64,000 bases of DNA, from NCBI GenBank assembly GCA_942492715.1, contig CALOFW010000005.1, positions 124,001 to 188,000 on the forward strand, read 5' to 3'. Positions within the stretch are counted from its first letter, which is position 1. Every line of letters starts with the position of its first letter. The notes beneath the pieces are model-generated. The model was not told the origin of the DNA and did not search any database. It saw only the letters and a list, made by a program, of their open reading frames with translations. Shown one piece after another: positions 57,620 through 64,000 of the stretch. The DNA comes from Sva-07 sp942492715. GTDB lineage: Bacteria > Actinomycetota > Acidimicrobiia > Acidimicrobiales > Ilumatobacteraceae. A program made the position numbers and the translations under genes.

Positions 57620-58387
57620 TCAGGAGCGCTGGACGACCGGTTCGATGTTCTCCAGGTCGCCGCGCAGCTCCCACATCTCCTTGAGGATCGTGGTGATCAC
57701 GGAGGGTGAGCTCAGCGTCGACTCACCGCGCGTGCGGGGGAAGTAGTCGACGCCGAACTGGAGCATCTCGTAACCGAGCCGGGTGGCCCGGATCACGAGT
57801 TCGGCGTCGATGAACGACCCCTCGCTGCGCAGCTCGACGTGGTCGAACACCCTGGCCCGGCACAGCTTGAACGCGAAGTTGATGTCGCGGGCCTTGACGT
57901 CGAACAAGGTGCGGATGAGCAGGTTGTAGACGAAGGTGTACACCGACCGGAGATAGCCCTCTCCGGTGCGGTCGAAGCGATACGCGCTCACGATGTCGGC
58001 GTCGTATTCACGCAGCAGCCGAACCGCTCGCGGCAGCTCCGACATGTCGAACGGCAGATCGGCGTCGGTGTAGAGGATCAGGTCGCCGGTGGCCGTGGCG
58101 AACCCGGTCTTGATCGCACCGCCGAGTTTGCGGTTGACCGGGTGGTGGACGACACCGATCCGTGGGTCGTCGAGCGCCAGGAGGTCGGCGATCTCGCCGG
58201 TCGAATCGGTCGAGGCGTCGTCGACCACGATCAGTTCGTAGTCCCCGATGTCGCCGGACGCGACGAGCCGCTCGCAGGCCCGTCGACCGGCCGTGAGGGC
58301 ACGTTGGATGTACTCCTCTTCGTTCCACATGGGATAGAAGATCGAGAGCTTCTCGAACGGCTCACCGATCGTCGTGTCGACAGGCAT
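57620..58387 (-). CDS. Family 2 glycosyltransferase (dolichol-phosphate-mannose synthase-like)
   Basis: 255 residues, no membrane segments. LSIFYPMWNEEEYIQRAL, LIVVDDASTDSTGEIAD and ILYTDADLPFDMSELPRAV (metal-binding DAD) mark a GT-A fold of the DPM1/GtrB type; the later DINFAFKLCRARVF fits polyprenyl-phosphate sugar transferases. Likely moves a sugar to a lipid carrier at the membrane. ATG 58387. Confidence 0.88.
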   Translation of the reverse strand: MPVDTTIGEPFEKLSIFYPMWNEEEYIQRALTAGRRACERLVASGDIGDYELIVVDDASTDSTGEIADLLALDDPRIGVVHHPVNRKLGGAIKTGFATATGDLILYTDADLPFDMSELPRAVRLLREYDADIVSAYRFDRTGEGYLRSVYTFVYNLLIRTLFDVKARDINFAFKLCRARVFDHVELRSEGSFIDAELVIRATRLGYEMLQFGVDYFPRTRGESTLSSPSVITTILKEMWELRGDLENIEPVVQRS

Positions 58388-58395
58388 TCCGGTGC

Positions 58396-58401
58396 AGGGT
58401 A
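58396..58401 (-). promoter_or_regulatory. Predicted -10 element TACCCT
   Basis: On the minus strand TACCCT ends 8 nt before ATG 58387. Confidence 0.45.
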
Positions 58402-58461
58402 GCTGGCAGGCGCGGCCTGACTGCTTCGGCGCCTCGCGTCGCGTGGGCGGGCGCGGGCCCG

Positions 58462-58467
58462 TAGTGT
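58462..58467 (+). promoter_or_regulatory. Predicted -10 element TAGTGT
   Basis: TAGTGT ends 8 nt before GTG 58476. Confidence 0.45.
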
Positions 58468-58475
58468 GCTGCGTC

Positions 58476-59003
58476 GTGTCGGACGCTCGCTCACCTGACC
58501 TGCCACCTCCGGCACCACCGACCTCCGGCGTGGAATCCGCGCTGCCCGCACCGGGCACGGTGCTCTCCGACGACACGACGGCCGTCGAGCCCGCCCGGCG
58601 CCCGCACCGGCCCGGCGAGCTGACGACGGCCTGGCGCGCGGCGCTGGTGGCGACGTGGGTCGGGGTGTTCCTGGCCTACATGGCGGTGTGGAAGGCGAGC
58701 GAGGAGATCGGCATCGGCACCTGGTGGCTCGGTCCCCGTTCCAATCCACAACCCGTGCTGGTGCAACTGATCCCCTTCTTCGTCACCGCGGTGTTCGGGA
58801 TCCTCGCGAGCTACAACGTGCGACGGATGCCGTGGATCAGCCTCGGCGGCTCGGCGGTGCTGGCGCTGATCGCCGTGCCCGACCTGTCCCGATCGGTCGG
58901 GTTGGCCACGGTCGAGTTCGCGATCGCGGGTGCGGTGGCGTTGGTGTCGCTCGCATCGCTCACTGGCACCTATCGGGCTGCCAAGCCCGACGGCGACCGG
59001 TAG
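58476..59003 (+). CDS. Hypothetical membrane protein with four predicted helices
   Basis: 175 residues. A Pro/Ala-rich N-terminal ~50 residues precede about four hydrophobic helices (ALVATWVGVFLAYMAVW, LVQLIPFFVTAVFGILASY, GGSAVLALIAVP, IAGAVALVSLASLTG). No motif recognised. Divergent from the GT2 gene and 11 nt upstream of argG; its stop TAG is the first half of a TAGCGT hexamer 8 nt before argG. Confidence 0.75.
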   Translation: MSDARSPDLPPPAPPTSGVESALPAPGTVLSDDTTAVEPARRPHRPGELTTAWRAALVATWVGVFLAYMAVWKASEEIGIGTWWLGPRSNPQPVLVQLIPFFVTAVFGILASYNVRRMPWISLGGSAVLALIAVPDLSRSVGLATVEFAIAGAVALVSLASLTGTYRAAKPDGDR

Positions 59004-59014
59004 CGTCCTCGCCC

Positions 59015-60373
59015 ATGCCCGACAGCTCCACGTCGAACACCGGCGCCTCGAACGCCAAGGTCCTGATGTCACTGCCGGTCGGCGAGCGCGTGGGGATCGC
59101 GTTCTCGGGCGGCCTCGACACGTCGGCCGCTGTCGCCTGGATGCGCGACCGGGGCGCGATCCCGTACACGTACACCGCCGACCTCGGCCAGTACGACGAG
59201 CCGGAGCTCGACACCGTCCCCGATCGCGCCAAGGTCTACGGGGCCGAGGAGGCCCGACTGGTCGACTGCCGCGACGAGCTGGTGCGCGAAGGCCTGATCG
59301 CACTGCAGTGCGGGGCGTTCCACATCACCACGGCGGGCAAGACCTACTTCAACACCACCCCGCTCGGCCGGGCGGTGACCGGCACGCTGCTGGTTCGGGC
59401 GATGCAGGACGACGGCGTCGACGTCTGGGGCGACGGGTCGACCTACAAGGGCAACGACATCGAGCGCTTCTACCGCTACGGACTGCTCGTCAACCCGAAT
59501 CTGCGGATCTACAAGCCGTGGCTCGACCCGACCTTCGTCGACGAGCTCGGCGGCCGCCAGGGCATGAGCGAGTTCCTCCAGGCCCGTGACCTCCCCTACC
59601 GCGACTCGGTCGAGAAGGCCTACTCGACCGATGCCAACATCTGGGGTGCCACCCACGAGGCCAAGTCGCTCGAGGAACTGGGCACGAGCATGGAGATCGT
59701 CAACCCGATCATGGGCGTCGCCCACTGGGACCCGACGATCGAGATCGCCACCGAGGACGTCTCGGTGCGTTTCGAGGAGGGCTGGCCGGTCGCGATCAAC
59801 GGCGAGACGTTCGCCTCCCCCGTCGACCTCGTGATCGAAGCGAACGCGATCGGTGGTCGCCACGGTCTCGGCATGAGCGACCAGATCGAGAACCGGATCA
59901 TCGAGGCCAAGAGCCGCGGGATCTACGAAGGCCCGGCTCTCGCGCTGTTGCACATCTGCTACGAGCGCCTCGTGACCGGCATCCACAACGAGAACACGAT
60001 CGAGAACTACCGCACGATGGGTCGCCGCCTCGGCCGCCTGTTGTACGAGGGCCGCTGGTTCGACCCGCAGAGCCTGATGCTGCGCGAGCCCCTGTTGCGC
60101 TGGGTCGGCTCGGCGATCACCGGCGAGGTCACGGTGCGTCTGCGGCGCGGCGACGACTACTCGATCCTCGACACGGTGAGCGAGAACCTCACGTACGAGC
60201 CGGACCGGCTGTCGATGGAGCGGGTGGAGGATGCAGCATTCGGGCCGCTCGACCGCATCGGCCAGTTGACGATGCGCAACCTCGACATCACCGACACCCG
60301 CAACAAGCTCGACGTGTACCGCCAGGTCGGCTCACTCGGCCCCGGCGACGTCACGCCCGCCCTCGATCGCTGA
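59015..60373 (+). CDS. argG: Argininosuccinate synthase
   Basis: 452 residues, the longer (E. coli-like) class. Joins citrulline and aspartate using ATP in arginine biosynthesis. Begins VLMSLPVGERVGIAFSGGLDTSAAV, the ATP-pyrophosphatase loop, then YTADLGQYDEPEL and GDGSTYKGNDIERFYRYG for citrulline/aspartate binding. No other arginine gene is nearby. ATG 59015. Confidence 0.95.
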   Translation: MPDSSTSNTGASNAKVLMSLPVGERVGIAFSGGLDTSAAVAWMRDRGAIPYTYTADLGQYDEPELDTVPDRAKVYGAEEARLVDCRDELVREGLIALQCGAFHITTAGKTYFNTTPLGRAVTGTLLVRAMQDDGVDVWGDGSTYKGNDIERFYRYGLLVNPNLRIYKPWLDPTFVDELGGRQGMSEFLQARDLPYRDSVEKAYSTDANIWGATHEAKSLEELGTSMEIVNPIMGVAHWDPTIEIATEDVSVRFEEGWPVAINGETFASPVDLVIEANAIGGRHGLGMSDQIENRIIEAKSRGIYEGPALALLHICYERLVTGIHNENTIENYRTMGRRLGRLLYEGRWFDPQSLMLREPLLRWVGSAITGEVTVRLRRGDDYSILDTVSENLTYEPDRLSMERVEDAAFGPLDRIGQLTMRNLDITDTRNKLDVYRQVGSLGPGDVTPALDR

Positions 60374-60380
60374 GCGCCAC

Positions 60381-60518
60381 TCGCGCGCTCGGCCGTCAGC
60401 GTCAGCAACAACGCACGACGTGTGGATGTGTGCTGACGCTGTCGATCAGGGATCGCGCGCTCGGCCGTCAGCGTCAGCAACAACGCACGAATCGCACCTG
60501 TTCGCTGACGCTGAACAC
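60381..60518. repeat. Two tandem copies of a ~72-bp hairpin repeat between argG and the M20 gene
   Basis: A 38-bp sequence (60381-60418) recurs exactly at 60453-60490. Each copy contains CAGCGTCAGC, which pairs with GCTGACGCTG about 25 nt downstream (60432-60441 and 60504-60513), so two similar hairpins form in a row. They separate convergent genes and probably terminate both. Confidence 0.85.
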
Positions 60519-60533
60519 GGTGGGCGGCGCCGA

Positions 60534-61667
60534 TCAGGCCGGCGCGTCTCCATCGCCGGCGCAGATGCGTTCGACGAGAGCGGCGATCAGGCGGGCACGA
60601 TCGGGCATCGTGTCGACGAGCACGAACTCGTGGTCGGCGTGCGCTCCCCCGCCGACGGCACCGAGCCCGTCGAGCGTCGGCACCCCGATCGCGGCGGTGA
60701 AGTTTCCGTCGCTGCCGCCACCCACGGCGTAACCGGCAAGCCCGGGGGCGACCGCCTCCGCGAGCGGCATCAGGGTGGCCGACGCCGACTCGGGCATCGG
60801 CGGGCGGTTGATCGCTCCCGACACCTCGATCGTCGACTCGGGATCGATCGGACGCAGCCCAGCCATCGCAGCTTCGACACGATCCTTCTCGTCGGCCGAT
60901 TCGACGCGCACGTCCACCTTGATCCGGCCCTGCGCCGGCACGACGTTGTCGGCCGTGCCCGCCGACGCCACCGTCGGGGTGACGGTCGTGCCGACCTCGG
61001 GGCGGCCGAGCTCGTTGATCGCCAACACCTGATGGGCCATCTCGACCAATGCGTTGACGCCCTTCTCCGGCTCGAGCCCGGCGTGTGATGCCCGGCCCTG
61101 CACGACGACGTCGAAGGTGCCACACCCCTTGCGGCCCGTCTTCAACGCACCCCCGTCGGCCGACGGCTCGAGGACCAGCACCGCACCGCAGGCCCGTGCC
61201 CGCTCCTCGATCAACTCGCGCGATGCGCCGGAGCCGACCTCCTCGTCGGCGCTGAACAGCAACTCGACCCCCGAGAGGTCGTCGAGCGTCGCGAGCCCGT
61301 GGAGCGCCTGCACGATGCCGGCGAGCATGTCGAACACGCCCGGCCCGGTCACTCGGCCGTCGGCCACCGTGAACGGCCGTGCGGCGAGGGCACCGGTCGG
61401 GAAGACCGTGTCGTGGTGGCCGAGCAGCAGCACCCGGGGCGTGCCTCCGCCCGACCAGTGCACGTGCGGGCCCGCCGGGCTGTCGATCAGCATCGCCGGG
61501 CGGCCGAGCAGGCGTTCGATCATCGCCGCCAGCGCATCGGCGGAGGTCTGCAGGGCAGTCAGGTCGAGCGACGGCGACTCGATCTCGACGAGCGTGCGCA
61601 GGTCGTCGAGCATCGCATCGGCGGACAACGAATCGACGGTCGGGGAATCGGTCGACGGTGAACTCAC
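60534..61667 (-). CDS. M20-family metallopeptidase (carboxypeptidase G2-like)
   Basis: 377 residues. The metal-binding first motif is LLGHHDTVFPTGALA, the catalytic/bridging pair lies in GPGVFDMLAG and LFSADEEVGSGASRE, followed by the dimerisation lid (GRASHAGLEPEKGVNAL) and the last His in GAHADHEFV. It should hydrolyse a C-terminal acidic or acylated amino acid from its substrate in the cytoplasm. GTG 61667 has GGTGGAAG directly before it. Confidence 0.9.
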   Translation of the reverse strand: MSSPSTDSPTVDSLSADAMLDDLRTLVEIESPSLDLTALQTSADALAAMIERLLGRPAMLIDSPAGPHVHWSGGGTPRVLLLGHHDTVFPTGALAARPFTVADGRVTGPGVFDMLAGIVQALHGLATLDDLSGVELLFSADEEVGSGASRELIEERARACGAVLVLEPSADGGALKTGRKGCGTFDVVVQGRASHAGLEPEKGVNALVEMAHQVLAINELGRPEVGTTVTPTVASAGTADNVVPAQGRIKVDVRVESADEKDRVEAAMAGLRPIDPESTIEVSGAINRPPMPESASATLMPLAEAVAPGLAGYAVGGGSDGNFTAAIGVPTLDGLGAVGGGAHADHEFVLVDTMPDRARLIAALVERICAGDGDAPA

Positions 61668-61673
61668 GCTTCC

Positions 61674-61679
61674 ACCGTA
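61674..61679 (-). promoter_or_regulatory. Predicted -10 element TACGGT
   Basis: On the minus strand TACGGT ends 6 nt before GTG 61667. Confidence 0.45.
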
Positions 61680-61709
61680 TTGCCTGCGGCACTCGTGCGC
61701 GCCTGCGAC

Positions 61710-61770
61710 ACGCGTCGGCCGAGGGCCAGCCGCCCGTGCCCTTGGGCCCTGGCCAACGCGGCCGACGCGT
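61710..61770. promoter_or_regulatory. Long two-part inverted repeat in a divergent intergenic region
   Basis: ACGCGTCGGCCG (61710-61721) pairs exactly with CGGCCGACGCGT (61759-61770); inside, GGCCAG (61724-61729) pairs with CTGGCC (61749-61754). The structure lies upstream of both flanking genes, so it is not a terminator of either; a structured leader or operator is possible. Confidence 0.5.
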
Positions 61771-61833
61771 GATTGGTTGGAGTCGAGGGCCGACATCGAG
61801 CCCGGCCCGGACAGCGAAATGGGAGCAGGAACC

Positions 61834-62406
61834 ATGACCGATGACGTCACCGACAGCGAGCGATTCTCCCCCGACGACCTCGCCGCCCACGCCGAACACG
61901 ACCACATCGCCGCCGTGTTCCCCGACCGCGACACCGCCACGGCAGCGATCGAACACCTGCGATCGTTGGGTCTCGGAAGCGAGCACCTCGGCGTCGCAGT
62001 CCACGGCGACGACTCGGTCGTGTTCGAGCACGACGAGGATCGCGACCTGGTGCGTGACACCGAGGTCGGTGCCCTCGTCGGTGCACCGATCGGGGCCATC
62101 GCCGGGGTTGCACTCGCCGGGCTGGTGGTGCCGGGTATCGGCCTGATCGGTCTCGGCGGCATCTTCGCGCTCGCCGGGGCGTCGGCGCTGTGGGGCGGAT
62201 TGATCGGTGGGTACGTCGGTGCCGCCGCCGGCGACGAGGGCTGGAACGCCCACCGCGACCTGACCTACACGGCGCTCGAGCCCGGTGAGGTACTCGTGGT
62301 GGTCTGCAGCCACGGTCACCCCGACGCTGCCCGCGAGGTGATGGCTCAGCACTCGGGCCGGATCCACCCGATCGACCCGGACCATCTCGGGCGCCATGGT
62401 GGATGA
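61834..62406 (+). CDS. Glycine-zipper stress-type protein of unknown function
   Basis: 190 residues. The N-terminal half (DHIAAVFPDRDTATAAIEHL) resembles the general-stress-protein 17M/DUF1269 alpha-beta domain. The centre (about 80-130) is a Gly/Ala-rich zipper (GALVGAPIGAIAGVALAGLV, LIGGYVGAAAGDEG), able to insert in a membrane, and the C-terminus returns to the domain (LVVVCSHGHPDAAREVM). GGGAGCAGGAACC precedes ATG 61834. Its end overlaps the ferritin-like gene by 11 nt. Confidence 0.75.
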   Translation: MTDDVTDSERFSPDDLAAHAEHDHIAAVFPDRDTATAAIEHLRSLGLGSEHLGVAVHGDDSVVFEHDEDRDLVRDTEVGALVGAPIGAIAGVALAGLVVPGIGLIGLGGIFALAGASALWGGLIGGYVGAAAGDEGWNAHRDLTYTALEPGEVLVVVCSHGHPDAAREVMAQHSGRIHPIDPDHLGRHGG

Positions 62407-62932
62407 CCCGCTCTCGGCGTCGGAACAGGCGCACCTGATCGCTGCGCTCGACGACGAGTACCAGGCCCGGGCGACGTATGCACAGGTGATCGAGGACTTC
62501 GGCGACGTCCGTCCGTTCTCGAACATCGTGGAGGCCGAAGACCGCCATGCCCGAGCCCTGATCAGCCTCTTCGAGCGCTACGGGGTTCCCGTGCCGCCGG
62601 ACACCTGGCCGGATCGAGCACCCCGCTACGGCTCGCTCCGCGAGGCGTGCGAGGCGGGCGTCGCCGCTGAAATCGCCAACGCCGGGCTCTACGACGAACT
62701 CCTCTCGGGCACCGAGCGAGCGGACGTCCGCCGGGTGTGCGAGGAGGTGTACCAGAACCTGCGCGAGGCGTCGCAGGAGCGACATCTCCCCGCCTTCCGG
62801 CGATGCGCGTCACGCGACGCGGGGGACACGCCGGACCGAGACCACGGGCACCGACGCGACGACGCCGGGGCTGTTGATCGGGTCCGGCGATGCCGACGCT
62901 CGCATGGATCGTCGTCGCCGGCCTCGCGATGA
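62396..62932 (+). CDS. Ferritin-like domain protein
   Basis: 178 residues, of which about 1-140 are a four-helix ferritin-like bundle (LIAALDDEYQARATYAQVIEDFG, then NIVEAEDRHARALISLFERY with the E-x-x-H iron pair, and a second half with EIANAGLYDELL and EEVYQNLREASQERHLPAF). It may store or sense iron/oxygen; DUF2202/rubrerythrin-like proteins are the nearest. The C-terminal ~40 residues are Arg/Asp-rich and overlap the next gene by 43 nt, possibly readthrough sequence rather than a conserved domain. Confidence 0.8.
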   Translation: MVDDPLSASEQAHLIAALDDEYQARATYAQVIEDFGDVRPFSNIVEAEDRHARALISLFERYGVPVPPDTWPDRAPRYGSLREACEAGVAAEIANAGLYDELLSGTERADVRRVCEEVYQNLREASQERHLPAFRRCASRDAGDTPDRDHGHRRDDAGAVDRVRRCRRSHGSSSPASR

Positions 62933-63627
62933 GCCTGCTCGCGCTCGTCGGGATGATCACCGCGTTCATGCCGCCCGCCCGGCTGGAGCGCGTCGTGCTC
63001 CCGATCGTGGGACTCGCGGCGGGATCACTGCTCGGTGGCGCCATGTTCCACATGCTCCCCGAGTCGATCGAGGCGACCGGCAATCGTCTCGGCGTCTACG
63101 TCGCCTTCGTGGCCGGGTTCGTCGTGTTCTTCGTCCTCGAGCAGTTCCTGCACTGGCATCACTGCCACCGGACCGACCACTCGACCCACCGCCCACTCGG
63201 CTACCTGATCCTGGTGGCAGACGGACTCCACAACTTCATCGGCGGGCTCGCCGTCGGTGGCGCGTTCGTCGTCGATGTCCGGGTCGGCATCGTGGCCTGG
63301 CTCGTGGCCGCCGCTCACGAGATCCCCCAGGAACTCGGCGACTTCGGAGTCCTGATGCACAGCGGGTGGCAGCGTCGATCCGCGCTGCTGTGGAACTTCG
63401 CCTCGGCGCTGACGTTCCTGCTCGGATCACTGCTCGCATACGCGATGGCCGAGCACGTCGAGGTCGCCTACCTGCTTCCCTTCGCGGCCGGCAACTTCGT
63501 CTACATCGCGGCAGCCGACCTCCTCCCCGAGATCGCTTCGGAGGAGCGCACCCGCGACAAGGTCGAGACGACGGCGGCGTTCGTCGCCGGTCTGGTCGTG
63601 CTTCTGGCCGCCACCCAGCTCGCGTGA
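62890..63627 (+). CDS. ZIP-family metal transporter
   Basis: 245 residues with about eight membrane helices and a short His-rich loop (HWHHCHRTDHSTHRP) between helices III and IV. Metal-binding motifs are LHNFIGGLAVGGAF (helix IV) and AAHEIPQELGDFGVL (helix V), the ZIP signature. It imports zinc or iron into the cytoplasm. ATG 62890 lies inside the end of the ferritin-like gene, so translation is coupled. Confidence 0.92.
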   Translation: MPTLAWIVVAGLAMSLLALVGMITAFMPPARLERVVLPIVGLAAGSLLGGAMFHMLPESIEATGNRLGVYVAFVAGFVVFFVLEQFLHWHHCHRTDHSTHRPLGYLILVADGLHNFIGGLAVGGAFVVDVRVGIVAWLVAAAHEIPQELGDFGVLMHSGWQRRSALLWNFASALTFLLGSLLAYAMAEHVEVAYLLPFAAGNFVYIAAADLLPEIASEERTRDKVETTAAFVAGLVVLLAATQLA

Positions 63628-63661
63628 GGTCGACGCCACCCGGAGTTGCTTGACTGTCGCC

Positions 63662-64000
63662 ATGGGGAGCAGCTCGGACCATCGCCGCGAACTCGCCGAG
63701 TTCCTGCGATCGCGTCGCGAGTCCACGCGCCCCGAACAGGTCGGCCTGCCGAGCGGACGGGGGCGCCGCACCCCGGGCCTGCGCCGCGAGGAGGTCGCGA
63801 TGCTCGCCGGTGTGTCGCTCACCTGGTACACGTGGCTCGAACAGGGCCGGCGGATCAACGCCTCGAACGACGTGCTCCTCGCGATCGGGCGGGCGTTGCG
63901 ACTCGACGAGGCCGGCCTCGACCACCTGCTGTCGCTGACCGAACCGGGAACCGCCACGATCGCCGCGCCGACCGAGGCGCCGAGCGCGCTCGTGCGACTG
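63662..64000 (+). CDS. XRE-family regulator (MmyB-like), 5' part
   Basis: 113 codons up to the window end. RRELAEFLRSRRESTRPEQVGL, then the helix-turn-helix RRTPGLRREEVAMLAGVSLTWYTWLEQGR, then ALRLDEAGLDHLLSLTEP. This arrangement is typical of MmyB-like regulators whose C-terminal PAS-type ligand-binding domain, not in this window, follows. ATG 63662; no strong Shine-Dalgarno. Often linked to oxidoreductase or lipid-binding targets. Confidence 0.88.
   Translation, partial: MGSSSDHRRELAEFLRSRRESTRPEQVGLPSGRGRRTPGLRREEVAMLAGVSLTWYTWLEQGRRINASNDVLLAIGRALRLDEAGLDHLLSLTEPGTATIAAPTEAPSALVRL

Noticed and set aside
60430..60520. Possible coding extension of the M20 gene end through the hairpin repeats
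   Set aside because: The M20 family end (GAHADHEFV plus about 30 residues) is complete at 60534; the repeats are intergenic.
1..64000. Search for prophage, insertion sequences, integrases, toxin-antitoxin pairs or defence islands
   Set aside because: No transposase, integrase, restriction enzyme or phage structural gene was recognised; apart from ku/ligD and PhoH nothing suggests a defence locus.

Overview
The window is a GC-rich chromosomal segment of an actinobacterium, and the gene content suggests the class Acidimicrobiia (an Ilumatobacter-like organism is my guess, not a demonstrated identity). Supporting evidence is the mycothiol-type machinery (Mca amidase at the left edge, mycoredoxin-like glutaredoxin), F420 chemistry (CofC plus two luciferase-like F420-type oxidoreductases), a WhiB regulator, a PafB/PafC pair, Ku with a stand-alone LigD polymerase, HU next to an Ala-Lys-Pro tail protein, and a PIN-PhoH protein. 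No rRNA, tRNA, CRISPR array, insertion sequence or prophage was seen. Coding density is very high and most of the segment reads as core metabolism and housekeeping.

Layout. 1-7.5 kb: Mca fragment, PEBP-like lipoprotein, PAS-GGDEF-EAL protein behind a 10-bp tandem repeat, rhomboid protease, glycerol-3-phosphate dehydrogenase, MtfA-type peptidase, EamA transporter, small protein. 7.5-18 kb: two LLM oxidoreductases, a stand-alone B12-binding protein with photoreceptor-type residues, an amidohydrolase relic, thioesterase, amidase, acyl-CoA synthetase, PLP lyase/decarboxylase and a YtcJ-type amidohydrolase. 18-26 kb: serine hydrolase, ku-ligD, membrane protein, lipoprotein, M24 peptidase translationally coupled to a large secreted SGNH protein. 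26-35.5 kb: mycoredoxin, cbs-metB-otsA, rnhB/unknown/gpsA, cofC-deacetylase, HU plus lysine tail. 35.8-47.5 kb: phoH, whiB, exonuclease; then a long minus-strand run with an acyl-CoA mutase large subunit, pgl, pgi, a CsoR/CstR-type repressor, aldehyde dehydrogenase, the mutase B12 subunit and pafBC; then rarD. 47.5-64 kb: two lipoproteins, a complete livGFHM-J amino-acid ABC transporter operon, a secreted zinc peptidase with a frame break, hydrolase, L,D-transpeptidase, GT2, argG, M20 peptidase, a glycine-zipper/ferritin-like/ZIP cassette and an XRE regulator cut by the window end.

Cross-cutting observations. More than twenty genes have a TANNNT -10 hexamer only 6-9 nt in front of the start codon, so leaderless transcription appears to be the default; several starts were chosen with its help. 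Two genes contain one-base frame breaks in low-complexity tracts (lysine-tail gene and zinc peptidase), which may be sequencing errors or real slippage. Two perfect intergenic palindromes share the core GGGGTC-N-GACCCC but have unrelated, self-complementary flanks. The best candidates for unusual biology are the B12 protein with CarH-type residues but no DNA-binding domain, the split acyl-CoA mutase with a non-methylmalonyl active-site residue, the CstR-like repressor, and the separated HU and lysine-tail genes.
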